Assembly: GCF_032062135.1 (NCBI RefSeq)
Contig: NC_092862.1
Span: 67,153,670-67,217,669 of the forward strand
DNA length: 64,000 nt
Direction: 5' to 3'
Source of the DNA: Pyxicephalus adspersus
Taxonomy: Eukaryota; Chordata; Amphibia; Anura; Pyxicephalidae
The position numbers and the translations under genes are program-made. The notes beneath the pieces are model-generated. The model did no database searches and was not told the DNA's origin. It was given only the letters and a program-made list of their open reading frames with translations. Shown one piece after another: positions 12,501-27,500 of the stretch (position 1 is the stretch's first letter; every line of letters begins with the position of its first letter).

Positions 12501-15500
12501 TGCCAACTTTTTTAACAAGATAAATACAGCATTTCTTCAATATATCTGGGGCAATTACAGACCCAGATTGAATCACAACCTACTATTCCAACCCAAAACA
12601 GTGGGTGGTTTAGGGGTCTCTAATATGTATAATTATTACATGGCCGCCCATTTGGTGAGGGCAGTAGATTGGGCTAGAAACGGCTTCTCTAAGCAGTGGT
12701 TGGGACTAGAGCAGTTGGCCGGAGGTCAAAGCTTATTCTTGGCTCCATGGTTGGCAAGCAACTTAACTGGGAATCTTTTACAACATCCGTTGATAGGCTC
12801 CATCTTAAAGGTGTGTTCCAAACTGTTCCCCTTTCCCCACTTAGCGTACGTAGCTCTCTCCCCTTTCCCACTATATCCGGTGCTGGAAAATCCATAATTC
12901 GAGCCAGGCATTGCCGACACTCTTTTTGCTCATCTGAAGGATTTGGGATATTATAGGGCAGTGAAATTTATTTAGGGTGACTCATAGATACGGTTGTCAG
13001 ATCTGACTTGCTTGGGGGGATCGAGGCCCATTGGATTTTGGCGAGTGAGTCAAGTGTCTCATTTTCTGCACGCCTTACCAGGGAGCAGAGTTTGCCAGGC
13101 CACTCACGCCATTTGAAGTGATTTACTCAGGTACGGGAATAGACAGACATATTCTTTCAAATCTATAAGCTATGCTGAATTCCCCACCTAATGATAACCC
13201 TCCCCCTTGTATGGTAATGTGGGAAAGAGAGCTTAATATTACATTGGATGCAGAGCAGCGACCCAAGGTGATTTGGCTTACCCACCACACCTCCGTTAGT
13301 AGTAGGTTTCAGGAGCCTAATTATAAAATCCTGTCTAGATGGTACCGCAGTCCTGTTTAGCTACATAGGTTTTAACACAGACCAATGTTGGTGTTGTGAA
13401 GTGGGAGAAGGTTCGCTAGTACACATTTTTTGGTCATGCCCGAACCTGCAACCCTTCTGAAACAAGGTTAAAGATATTGTACAGAAATTCACCGACTATC
13501 CTTTGCCTCAGGATCCCTCATTTTTCCTGCTCCAACATAGCCCCCTCTTCCTCAGTTTTCATAAAACATCAGTGGTGAGCCACTTGGCTGAATGCAGGGA
13601 AAATTTGTAATCCAACAAATTGGAGATTGAATACCTGCCCCTCAGTGACCTAGTGGTTTAAAATTGTTACCGGGATTATGCTTATGGAGGATCTAACAGC
13701 CAATATCCACGATACCCCTGAGAAATTTGAGCATACCTGGTTTTATTGGAAGGATTTCCTGTCTTCCTCAGATTTCATAAGATGTATGTCTTCATGAGTA
13801 TGTTTCTGTACTGTTTACTATTATATTTGAGGTGTGGAAAAAAATGTTTTTGATGTAGCTTATTGATTTACATGTACCTATCTGAACTGCTGGAAATTGA
13901 AGTGTTTTGTTTGAATTGTTTGTTAAAATACAATAAAATAAAGAATACAAACTTGTTTTAACCACTTATAAAACTTGTGGTGTTTTCAAATAATGCCACA
14001 GTAGTTCTCTGTTGCAGTGGTTATTAAAATGGTCCATACTGGAACGGTCAGCTGTCACGACAGCAATGGTTTTGTATTAATTTCAGATATTGGATGAGCT
14101 CCTGACTTGGATCTTCTGCTACAAAGAACCATAAAATAGTGCTATGTAGCACTATGTACCCACATCGCTTCTGCATCGTAGTTTATAGGGAAAATCTCTG
14201 ATGAAATCAGGAATTTCTGGGAATTATCGTGGTCAATTTGAAGTAGGGCAGAAGCAATCTCTTATTACTTATAATAGTAAACAGTAAACAGTTAACACTG
14301 ATAACATTAGTAAGGAGTAGTAGTAGTAAGAGTAACTCTGCTCACTGACTTGAAACAAACATGCAGGACAGGACACATAATCCTTGCATCCCCAAACAAA
14401 AAAATTTAGAAATTATATAAATTGTAAATCAATAAAAAAAGACATATTCAAGTGAATAAAGAAGTGTTGTCAAAGATCCACTATATGGTATAAGCCTGAG
14501 GTCTTAAAGTGCAACAATATTACAGGCTCCAAAACTGTCATGCTTATTCTGGTTTTACCAACTAGTAAACCACTTACCTGGAACAAGCATGCAGTCAAGA
14601 ATGCCTAAACATATGCCCATACTTGATTCAAGTTATGTGTGAATAAGTGGAAAAGGTTGAATTGTTTTGACAGCCCCAAAAGAATCTTTCATGTTGGCAG
14701 CTCCCATATTTCTATTCACACAGGTTCTATTTAAATAACAGACTTTTAAAACTTTTGTTTTAGCAATGTTACATGAACTTACAAACAGTATAAACTAGAT
14801 TTTCCTATAGCTTTCCTAATGTGAGAGCCACACCAAAATATTCAGAGGTTTCAATTTTGTCAACACAAACATTATTGTGGTATGGCAGTGGTATTCAACT
14901 ACTTAAACATGGTTGGCCAAAATGTAATTCTTGGTATTTTGGAAGGCCCTATTGCAGGAAGAGTATGAGAGCTCATTTCAATTTTTTTTGCAGGGCACTG
15001 GAGAGTCCTCTAAAAATTAATGTACTACCAATGACACCTTATGGGGACAAAATCATAGATGCTTTTTAGTGCATTGCCGTGGCATTCAAAAAGAACTGCA
15101 AAGCAGACTGGAGAAGAAAGACTTTCATGGGGGAACTGGGGAGATCCAGCAAACCTGGAAATATTTCCCACAAATCATGTGGTTTTAAATAGCAAATGTG
15201 TTCAGTCCCGGAGCAAATTCATTCCAGAATCACCCTGGTTCTCCCATGATAGTTTATTTTCTCCAGTCTTGGAGAGCTTTAATAAGACAGGTCCATTGCT
15301 TGTGCCAAAAGTAAGCATGATCCACAGATTACTTTGGGGCATTTAAAAACTGCAGTATAATGCATGGACCAAAATGGTACAATGGCAAAAATGTTAAAAC
15401 TTGACATATTCCCAGTTTACATACTGCATTATTTGTCCTTGTAGTACTATTCCTAGGAGTAACCCAATTCATAGCTGGGGGAAAGGCAAGTATTCATTCT

Positions 15501-18500
15501 CAGGCGTGTAGGTATCAGGGAGGTACATAACTTTGTTGTCCTATTTTTTGAGCTTTCAGCGGCCTGTTCCCCTGCCATCTTACTTGCTCCTGTCACTAAG
15601 ATTGCTAGCGTAGCACAAGGAAGGGACATCAGAGGCCAAATTAAATTTATTGCTCACAACCTACAATATTAGCATAAAGGTAGAGCTCCTAGCTCCTTCC
15701 CAGGGGAAGCCACATGGCCCAGAGAGAGGAGCCCATAATCCATTACTCATAGAAGAGAGGTTGGGCATAGCAAGGCAGGAAAAAGCACAGAAGCATGTTA
15801 TAAGTGCTTAGAGTTGAGAGTTGCAAAGGGAGATCAGGTAGGTGTGTGTTTAGCATATTGTATGCATGTTAGTGTGTACATTGGTGTTTGTGTGTAATGT
15901 GTGTGCAGGTGCATAGCTATCTCGGGGGCAGGATCTTGAAACAATAAGTAGATCTTGCTAAAGCACAGAGAAAATTACTAAATATAAATCAAATAAAAAA
16001 AACTCCAAAGATGTTAAAAAGCAGCCCAAAGTCATATGCAGTCACTGTTTTCACAAGCAGACAAAGATATTTAGTTCTACTTACTAATAGATATAAAGTC
16101 CTTATATACCTTCAGTAACAATGCTAAGTTCATACAATGATACCCTGACATGAACACAGTTACTCATGTACATTAACCAACACACAGATATAATGCACAC
16201 AATCGCCATACATGCTGTAAGGAGTCATGGTGTGTGAATTATTAGAATAGGCATTGATAATGACAAATTGGGAAATGTTTATAAATCTGTATAGCTTTAG
16301 GCTACATACCTTGAATCCTTGGGTTAATTTAAACAACCTTTACCCATTTTTTCACCCATCTCTCAGATTTACATTTCAATGTTCACCCAGTAAAATTAGC
16401 TTCTAAAAAGGAAAAAAATACAAGCGATTCCCTGGTTTCACATAGGGAGTGTCAGACAATGCCAAGTGGATTGGTCTTGTTTTTTCACTTGACGATAATT
16501 TAATAAATATGCACCAAATTGTCCAAAGTTTGTAGAATATATTTTTATCTCTAATTCTCTCTGACACAAGTAGAAAAATCTAATTACCAGTATAAATCTT
16601 CTCTTCTTGCAGACAATCAGAACCATATTTATGAAAGCACCATCACCATCAAAAGTCACCATCTACTTTCAGAACTTTTTAAATCATAATAAATCGTGGC
16701 ACACTCATGCTCTTTCTTCTGTGTGCAGCAGACTAAGGACATCATTTTCCCAAGACGTCTCTTTGATGTCTGCGCATAGTCCCCTGTCAAGGTCTACATT
16801 TTAATAATGAAATCATACCCACAACTGTCCCTTATTTAGAGGTACCATCCTTTTTCATCAAGTCCTTCTGACCCTCAAATCACTTGTCCCTTTTTTGGAT
16901 GGATGTACTGTATACACTTCTATAAAAAATGATTCGCTGAGTAATAAAAAGTATTCATTTGTACTTTACCTTTTATCTACCCTCTGAATGATTGAATTTT
17001 AATTTAGGTAAAGCTAATATAAAGGAAACATAGCAGTGAAAAAAGACTTTTGCTTGATCATGTTTGGTGGCCCACAAAATGGGTAAAAGTGTATCACTGC
17101 CCTATTTTTGAGCTAATAAGTGTTTCTATTTACAAATGTTGTGAGGTATGATAAAAGTACAATTTTGAAAAATGATACTTCTGCTGTATATTGTAACATG
17201 GATATTCATGAAGACATGGAAAGTTACAGGTAAACTTACCAGTAGAACATTCATATTTGTACACTCTTAAAAAAGGCATATTTGTTCTGTACATAAAAGG
17301 CTCAGTCCTAGAACATTTCATTTAATGTTTACACAACCAAACAGACATGAATTCTAGACATAAAATGGTACAATTCAGTTTCATTATAATTCAGATCTCC
17401 ACCAAAGCTGCTTGCCAACAATTTACTTACACAGTACAGCTAAGTACTAAGCACACAATCTCTCTTAGTAAAAAAGGAATGTAATCTAATACCAATAAAA
17501 TCGACATCACAAACACAAAAAGAAACCTTTCAGGAGTGTTTAAAATATACTTTTACATACTGAAGCCATGGCTGTAGGGTGAGGCTATGTTCAGACTAGT
17601 GGTGAGGCAGCAATTCCCACAAAGCTCCAAGCGATCCTCACCGCTGTGCTGGTTCTTTTGAGAACATTTTAAAGCAGACGGTAGCTGGTGATACAGAACC
17701 ACTCACTGCCACCCCTATTTGATCTCTATGGGTGGCTGTGGGTGAGATGATACCCAAGGGAACAGTTTAGGAGTTTCAGGAAGCAGTAACTGCAACCTGC
17801 AGCCTGAATATAGCCTAAATCTGGCCAGGGGAGGAGGGCAGAATAATTGAACACATCACAATATCTTTCTATATTTGTTAAATACTTTCATCTTACTACT
17901 TGTTTGATGAAATAATTGATACATTTTCTATAATGAAATGGGGACATGGCTACAGTGAAAGTTCCTAACAGGCTAACATACTCATCAAAAATCATTTAAA
18001 TAGGCAGTCATGTGCAACCTCCGGTCATAACTCTTCTGTTCTATTTTGCAGTGTAGTAGGGTTCCGAGTGGCACTGACGAGGGACATGGACTTAGGTAAC
18101 TGGAAAAAAAAATTCAAATGTATTTTACACTATAAGAAGTATACAATAATAGTGATCAAAGGGGGTTGGCGAGGAACAACGATGCCCAGGGGTAGGTGAA
18201 GAAGAATGGTACTGATAAGTGGTGGTGTCACTAGGAAACACTTGAATCAGAAGTTTTGCCCCTGCTTTTGCTTTCCCACCCTCTTCCTCCTTTACTGGGG
18301 TTATTCAGATTGGGCTCATTCCACCTAACAGAACCTGCAAATAGCTTAAACACTGTTGGAGATAGCTGGGCCCCAGGACACAGCCTGGATCTGTAGGAAT
18401 CAGGGTGTGTGTTAAAAATCCTGAAACAGTTCCACAGAATTGGGGAGTAGGTGACTAAGGCCTCAGAAGCAGTGGGATCTGAGAAGGTTCACCATGGACC

Positions 18501-21500
18501 CCCGAAATAGTGTTGGTTAATTACCTTCTCTTGTTTTATCAGGTGAACACCTTGACAAGCGATGGGTGTTCGTGCCAAGTACATCAAAGGTACATTAGCA
18601 AATGAAGACCTCTCATGTAAGCACCAAATATTACAGGGAAAATTAAACTCACGTTTTGTTAATATTTCCTGGTTTACTCATGAAAAAATAAATATCAAGA
18701 ACAACAGACTGCTAGATAAATGTCCCCTTGATGCTGGCTCTGCTTATATCAATCATATTACTACCGTGTTTCCCCGATGATAAGGCAGGGCCATCAAATA
18801 AGACAGCCCCCCCTTTTTAGGTAAAAATGAAAAATAAGCCCCCCCCCCGCAAATAAGCCACCCACCGATTACTTACAATGATTGGCACAGATTGATCAGA
18901 AGTGGACATGAATGGCACATGAACAATAACTGTGTACTGTAGTCTTCTTCATGGGCAAATAAGGCATCCCCCTGAAAATAAGCCCTAAAGCATATTTTGG
19001 CCTTCAAAAAAAAATAAGACAGTGTCTTATCATCGGGGAAACAGGGTAGGAGAGCTAAGAAACCGTCTGTGTACATCTGGAAAAAAAAGTTATTTGCATA
19101 GACAACCTAAAGACCTTATTTTTCCAATGCAGTAAAGTAAAGTAGAGATCTGGTTCATCCTTTAGCCTGTGATTGGACAGTAGACAGATCAGCTTATCCC
19201 TGTTACTCTATCCTCATTTCTAGCACAAGGAATTGGCTCCTTGTGCAGCTTTTCCCTTTTTTCTCTGCTGTATAAAGGTTTGAAAAAGGTTAGCAAGGTC
19301 AAATTTAGGTAATTGTACTACTTTTAAAATCCCCTTATTAAAAATTGCATTGATATTTAGCTTCAGGGAAGATATGGTAACATCTTGGCTAAAAAAACAA
19401 ATACAAAAGCTCTGTGCATTTTGGCTGGTTATAAGTATCTGGTGAAACCCTGTAATGTCTTGATTTTTTTCTTTTTCTCATTCAATGTTCCATAAGAAAT
19501 GTACACGTTTCTGCTTATTAGGTCATATTATCTAAAGTTACATTAGTTAATGGCAGCAAAAAGCAGTGCAGCAGGGTATTTCCATTTTATAATGACACAA
19601 AGTCCTTCATGCAGAAAATACAATATATGTAGAAGCCTGACAGGCTAAACCTTACTAGACTTAGTGTTATTTTTTATCTAAGGTTGACTGCTTTTCATTT
19701 ATTTCCCACATTTGAAATGTACAGGAAAAAAAAAGAAGGCAGACATAGAAAAGGGACCATGGGAAGCATAAACTAGATTTCCCTCAGGACAGGCTCGTTG
19801 CACAACTCCACATATTTGGCTATTTTAAAAACTAAAAGTTAGTGTTGTGAAAGCCCTAAAAATTATTCTTTTAGAACTAAGCAGAAAAAAAAAAAATTAT
19901 CAGTTAGTATGTTTTTAAAGTGAACCTGATCTTAAAAAGTCTTGCTTTAGTTAAAATAAAGTTAGAGTGATACAATTCCTTAATACATCATGTTTTCTGT
20001 ATGAATTGAGTCCTCAAAAGTTACCAGCGATCCTGAGGATGTCTACATTTCTTGTGGAGGGTCAACAATATTCAGCAGCATTGTCAGACCTTGTTGGTCA
20101 GGAGAAAGACCCCGCTTGGGGGGGTGCACCAGCCAAAGCCACGGACCATGTCTCCCGTATGCATCGCAGGCTCAGGGTGGTGGGTAGGTTGTGTCTCTGA
20201 GCATGCGATGGGAGAGTGGGCCGGTTCTGGCATAATGACATCACGCTTGGAGTGACACATCAATCCCATGCATTAGCGGTCCGGAGTCCGTAAATTTAGT
20301 GGTCCTTGATGTCCAAAAGGTTGAGGACCACTGCTATTAAGCTTGCTGCTAGTTCCACATATTTAAAAAAAGCCCCTTCAGCTCACCTTTTTACACTTGC
20401 CTACCGATCTTCATCTGCCTCAAATTCCAACATCATATTTTTATCATTTCATATCCTATCCTATTGTGTACTGTTCCCCCCTACCTCTTAGAGTTCTATT
20501 GGGCAGGGCCCACTTCTTCTCCCATGTCATTGTCCTCATCGGGTATGAAGGTATGTCATCTGCAACCCCTAGTTATTGTGGAAAGCTGCATATGTGGGTG
20601 CTTTATAAAAAAAAAAAAAAAAATACAAATTTCCATAACAGTCATGCTGTCAGCTGGTGAGTCCACCTGTCTGGAGGTTGTTGTCAGCCCTGGAAATAGT
20701 GTATAGAACTTTTGGTACGTCCCGGTATGTGAAGGTGCCTAGGCACTCCTGTGTGTACAAGCCTCATAGCTGTATGACATCACAGCATGACTACGGTACT
20801 GCTTCCTCTGACAACTGGAAGATTCTAGTATCAAGGAGCACCACGATGGACACCCTAATAAAGGGACAGTGCAGAACAAAGCATGATAAGTCAAAATTGG
20901 GGAAAAGATCAGTTGCTGGGATACTACAGGCAATGCTGGATGCCAGTCTATTGCCCTTCCCCTGCTACTAAAACTGTCTTAAAAATGTGTCTAAAACTTC
21001 AATAACATATTTTGCAATCTATTGATTAAAAATCTTCAGGGTGGCTGAACTTTGTACCTAATGAGAGACTTGTTAAGTCTCAATTGGAGATGTACTCACA
21101 GGAGTTATTAAGATTCTCAAAGAATAGAATCAACATATATTAGTTTGTTAGTTTGTTCCACCTGAAAGAAAAGCCCCAATGGATAATCAAAGAGGAGTGG
21201 ACTCCTATTTGCCCAGCCTGTGATTACATATCGTGTATCTGTGTGAGGAAGAGAAGAAGAAGTAACATCACACAGATGGGTTAACCCATTTAGGCACGAG
21301 CAGTAGACTGCACTGTCCCCTTTTGGACGGCTGCCTGCAGCTCACCCGCATACCACAACTTAAAAACTCCAAACGAGAAGACAACACTTTATCTTCTCCT
21401 GCTAAATCACTGTCATTTACTTCTACTAAGACAGACAGAGATGTCATAACCATTGTGCATATGAAGGTCCTGGAAAAAACATTTTAAGCTATCACACCGT

Positions 21501-24500
21501 CTGGGACATCTGGAAACACCAGCAGTACATCCAAATTGATATTGGTCTCGTTATCAAATCACTTACAAGTAGCAATTCAGTATCACAAGGCTATTAATGA
21601 AGTAAAAAGCCCCAGCAATAATACTAAGTCTCCCCCTACCCCTGGGGAAACCCGGTATGGGCTGAAACGCGTCGGGTGGGACACCTTACCGCCATCGCTA
21701 ACCTAGTATGATACTAAACGATATTGCTATTTTTTGGGGGGAAACTAGTGGTTATATGTTAGCCTATGATTCTTTTATAGAGACACAGCTCTTAATCTTT
21801 TAAATTATGTTGTTGGAACAATAGGATTTTATGTTTTTAAATTTAACTTTGGTTGCCCTTCAAAAGCCTGGCTTTACCTCCCTCATCTTCTTCTCAACAT
21901 ATATTATTCTATCTTTGCTTGTGGCTGGACAGAAGGCTGCTTACTCTGAAAGCAGCGTCTCACTACTGTGGACTAATATGTTAGCCTGCTGAGTATAATT
22001 TAAAATTTATTTTTTTTTTTTTTTTTTTGTAGAAGCTAGAACTGAGCATTAAAAGGTTAATGTTTTAATCTAATTCCTTTCATACAAGCATTGTTTCAAA
22101 TCTCTTACATTATGTACACACAAATTAGTGTTGACTTCCATATATTTATGACTGTTTTGTTTGTGGGAGGATCATGATAAGTCTTTTCTTTTAGAAACAA
22201 ATGGCAATTTAGTCTAGGTGAGGCTTGTCAGAGAATGATCGATTATAGTGAAAAGAACATTATATCTGGCATGCACAATGTTTGTGTTTTGTGGGTGCCT
22301 ATTCTTTTGTGTTAGATAAAAAAAAAAGTTTGACAACACATGAAGGTGTCTGTTTTTTTAGGGAGTGGTTATAACAATGTAAGTTTTTTAGGTAGCCAAT
22401 GTGAAACAATAATATAAATATTTATTTAGGTATAAACATAATTCATAACATAATTCACAATTCTTTGCAACTTTGTACACACCATAGTCTAAAATCATAT
22501 AACCTATTGTGTATTTACTATGCATATTAAATGCCCAGTTCCTCAATGTCAGTTTATTGTGTCATATGGTCTAAACCAGCCCTTCTCAGCTTGTTTATTG
22601 GGTAACCCTTAAAATATGTTTAGGTCATCAAGGAACTTGTCTATAATTACTATATCTGCAACTCACTGTGCATTAATCTGGTTGACAGTAGGAAGAATGC
22701 CTCTTACATTACTAGCCAGTTGAAAAAATATCACCACTGCAGATAAATAAAAAAAGAATTGGTGTCAGGTAAACTGACCTTATTGTTCATGACCCAAGAA
22801 ACCCCTAGCAATGCCTGGAGGAATCTTAGGGTTCTCCAGAATCCTGGTTGAGAGGCACTGGCTAGTAGGCCGCCGCTGTGTGAAAGGTGGGCCGGTGCAC
22901 CCACCAGCGGGGTGAGGAGAAGGACGCCATTGAGGGGGGCGCACGGGTCAGAGCCGCGGACCATGTCTCCCATATGGATCGCAGGTTTGGGGCAATGGGC
23001 ATTGTGTCTCTGGACAAAACTCACCCACTCTCCCATCACAGGCTCAGACTTGTGATGGGAGAGTGGGCGGGTTCTGGCATCATGAATTTGGGGGGGACTT
23101 TCTTCCACTTTGAGTAAAACACGGCTGGGCGAATGCACAGTCCGGAGTCTGTGCATTTAGTGGTCTGTGCATTTAGTGGTGTCAATCAAAACGGGAAGTT
23201 AAAGAGAATCTTCCAGAGAGTCCTTTTATGTGTGTTGGGTTTTGATTAAATATACAATCAGGTTATCACATACTGTGACATTTAAATGAAGCCCTGTGCA
23301 GAGACATAGCAAACACAACACACCTCGGTCAAACTGCCACTGGAAAGTTGGAAAGAATTTGTGAGTTATGTCTACAATCTACTGAGATATAAGTTTTAGC
23401 TTCCTTTAGGGATTGAAGCCTTGTTTAATATATTTATAAGGAATAATGTCCTCGTTAATATAATATTACACATAACAGCATCTTGGAGTTCTGTTTAAAC
23501 TGAGGAGTATGAGGATAGAAATGCACAAGGTTGGGAGCAGGGTGTATATATATCCTTGTGCATTTCTATCCTCATACTAAGATCCTCAGTTAATCCTATT
23601 TTATAATCATTGAAAATTGCATGATTTCACTCGCATACTTACATACAAATATTTAGCAATTTCACAAGTAAACTCGTAATTCACAGTCCAGAAAAATATA
23701 TTTAAATCGGACGGACTAAACTTGTTTCCAGGAAGAAATTCCAAAAAAATGTTTTATTATGCTTCAGCATTTCCCAGCTGCAAAACAGATGTAGAGCAGG
23801 CTATGCATTTTCTTGCCAAGCTCTACTTTGTTCTCCCACATCCGCTGCTAAAAATGTATTGTCACAGTGGATGAGCACAGAACCCATGTTCCTGTTTTAC
23901 AACAACAGTCCCTTTCAGCGTGGGCAACAGAAAATGGACATGCATGTTCTTCATACAGCTAAACATAAATGTAGAATTAAACAAAAACATTATGAGTTAT
24001 TTTACATATTAGATATGCTTTTAAAATAGGAAAAAAGATTAGCTGTAAAGATAGTTATCAATGACAAGGTTACCCTGTTTTGTGGTGCCTGGGCACCCTT
24101 TTCAGAATGAATAATCTGTCCTACCGCAATGCACATGACTAAACAAAATATAATTAATAAAAAATATTTTAAAAATTTTGGGAAAAATATGACTGCTGGG
24201 CCTCCTGCAAGATACAAGAATTTCTCATTCTTTCCCCCTTAGTGACCTTTCACTCAAACAATACATGTAATTCTCTAGTAAGACAAAGAATAAGAGGCTG
24301 CAGCATGGGGATGAGCTGTAATAAACAACACATGGACGCACATCCAAAAACATAAAAGCCACTAAACAGGCAACAAAATGAAAATCATTTCACTTATTCC
24401 AGCATCTCAGTCCATGGAATAGATTTTGGCTGTAGATGATGTTTGAACAAAGAAGATTGAACTTTTTGGATGGTTAGGAAGGTGATGTCTGGATAACTGG

Positions 24501-27500
24501 AGGACAATACAGTTTCAACACTTTATTAGATCACTACCTCCGGCACAGGATTTCGGCCGCCCACTAGGTACTCTAGAGAGTTTATGTGTGAATGGCGATC
24601 CCTTAGGAGGAGTTCTTTCTCATACATACAAATTACAACTAACAACTCAGGAAACCTCAATACCATATTTTATTGCTAAATGGGAAAGAGACCTTGGAGT
24701 TAAATTTACCCAAGAACAAATAGAGTGTATGTTATATTACGGACATAGAGCCTCTATTAGTAATCGTTATCAGGAGACTAATTACAAAGTGCTTACCAGG
24801 TGGTATAGAACCCCCGATCGGCTGGCAAAACTCTTTCAACACACTAGCTCAGACTGTTGGCGATGTGGACAACACGTTGGGACGTTGTTGCATATATTTT
24901 GGAACTGTCCTAGTTTAGTATCGTTCTGGGCGGCTGTTGCTGATATTGTGCTAAAGCTGACAGAAGTGTCGATAAGGGATAAACCAGAGCTTGTTTTGCT
25001 TCATGTATCAGCAATGTCGAGGAAATGCTATAAAAGGTCGCTGCTGCGACATTTGTTGAATGCAGCCAAGGCTTGCATCCCCCCCCTATGGAGACAAACT
25101 GCTCCACCTACTGTGCAGCAATGGTTGACCAGGGTAAATGATATTCAATACATGGAGGAGCTTATGAGTGCAGGAGACCGTTCAGCACGCAGACCTTTAC
25201 GTACCTGGTATTATTGGGACGAATTTAAGACCACTGCAGATTATTTGCGGCTGCTTCGCCCACTACCGTGAGCATACAGCGCCTCCACTGTGCACCAATC
25301 CCTACTCCCACTACCCTCCTTTCTGTTTATATCCCTATACAGCACCCCCCCCCCCCCCATCCCTTTTTACTTCTCCTCTCCTTTTTCTCTCTTTCTTTTC
25401 TCTCTTTTCCTATACTTTTTAATATAAAATCAGCGACCAATGAAACCTAATGGTAGAATGCTTACTGGTATAACGGAAATGTTTTTATGTACGTATACCA
25501 TTTGTTTCTCTTTTCCATTTATCATTACATGGCATGCTATATGTTCTCTCAAGTTGCTAGATATGACTATTTCTGTAAAATTGTATGCCTTTTCACGCTT
25601 TTATTTGCTTTTGCCATCTGTATACACTGGTTTGAGTTTTGTAATTGTCTGTTTTTATTGGTTGCTAATAAAAAATAAATAAAAAAAAAAAAAAAAAAAA
25701 AGGAAGGTGAAGATCGTGTGAGAGGGAATTTTGAAGTCACTACATGTCCATGCTATACTTGCACAATACTTTCTTGCAAACACACACTGTACATACAAAT
25801 GATAGTTAGCGCTGTTTTACAGCTTAAATACATATACACATCATGCCCATCTACTCTACTGGTGTACTATTTTTTTTAAAGGACTTTTTACAACTAAACC
25901 AAAAATACCCACAAAACAAAACACATCCCAATGCCTTCCCACCCCTTACTTTATTCTACCTTTCCCATCAGCCTGACAAAGTATGGCCTATAGGAATGCG
26001 ATGAGACAAGTGTTTTCCAGATATATTACTAGACAATAAAATAGATTTGCTTAGTTGCCTCAGTACTACATAAAATACAGAGACACAAAGAAAAAAGTGG
26101 TCACTGGTATTTCAGGGGGACATTTCGATTTCCAGCAAACCTAACAAACTGGTAAATGGTTTCTATGGTCTATGAACAGCCTGATCCAATAATCCCAACA
26201 GCATCAAAATATACTAAAAGACTCTACTGTATAATGAACCCTTCTTCTTTACATTAATAAACCATTATACTTATATAAATCATTTTACAAAATAGTCAAT
26301 AACTAGTATGAAGAAGATTTTTTAAAATAAAAAAGTCTAAGTATAAAATAAAGGAATTTTTAGCTCCATGTTCAATTACATACATGACATTTACAATACA
26401 TGATTCTTTATGAATATTAGACCCTAGACTGCAAGTGTCTGGATTTAAGTTTTAAATTTAACACTTCATAAATTCAGTATTTTGAAAAAACACCAAAACC
26501 ACAAAAATTCTGATGCAAAAAAGTGGAACTGATTTATTCACTGTTACAAAATGTTTCTACACTATTAGAACTTTAGTGTATTACAAAAAAGATATGAGAA
26601 TAGTAATGTATTTGGTATAAACAACTATATATTCCATGTTAAAGAAAACATTTGTCGAACAAACACTTTACTCAATAAATATATTGCCCAATATCCACAA
26701 AGGATAAAAATCCACTTTGTGTGCACTAAAATGTTGTTGCAAGTCCAGTTGTTTCCTTGAAAGTAGCATTATCGTCCTTCCTGCATATAACCTGTGCAGA
26801 AAGCTCTGGGAGGATACCTACAGAAAATTACAGGGGCTCAAACCAGGCACCCTGCAAAAAGCAAAGTGACTGGTCTAAAAAGGAAGTTCCTGCACAGAGG
26901 CCAAGTTTCACACTGAATTACTGCACAGCTATAGAGGAAATATAAAAAGAATGCTAAGATTTAAGTAACAATACAATTGCCCTTTGTATTTAGACAATAT
27001 TTGATTTCCCCAAAGCTCAGCTTTTGTAAATTGAAACTAACAATAAAAAGCATGTGGCTTTTTACAGATTTTTGATAACACTTGCTGATACTTGTTATTG
27101 CTTTTATTGTTTAATATGAAATATTTAGTAGGGAATATTTGTAAGAATTTGATTCTTTACTTTTATGTTGCTATATTAGTAAAAACTTTCCTGCATATAC
27201 ATTATGTATGTTCTGATAGTGTATTACTATCTCTTTCCATTAGAGCACAAATGTCAGTTTAGTATCAAGCTATAGGGTTCCCATGGGGGTTGACTGATCT
27301 TCTACCTGAGCTCAGGGCTGATAACTGACAGACTGCCAGAGAAAGGTACAAAATAGCAAACATAACCAAATCCACTAATAACATTTTACATTTTGCACAA
27401 TTTCACACTTAGTAATATAAAGTGTGTGTATTTAATTCAGCTGGGAGATACACATTAAGTGCATTGTGTTGTCACAATAGTAATTTATTAAAATACAATC

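Noticed and set aside
22731..23156. 141-residue minus-strand frame
   Set aside because: Runs across the junction of two hAT-type repeats; no domain and no conserved motif.
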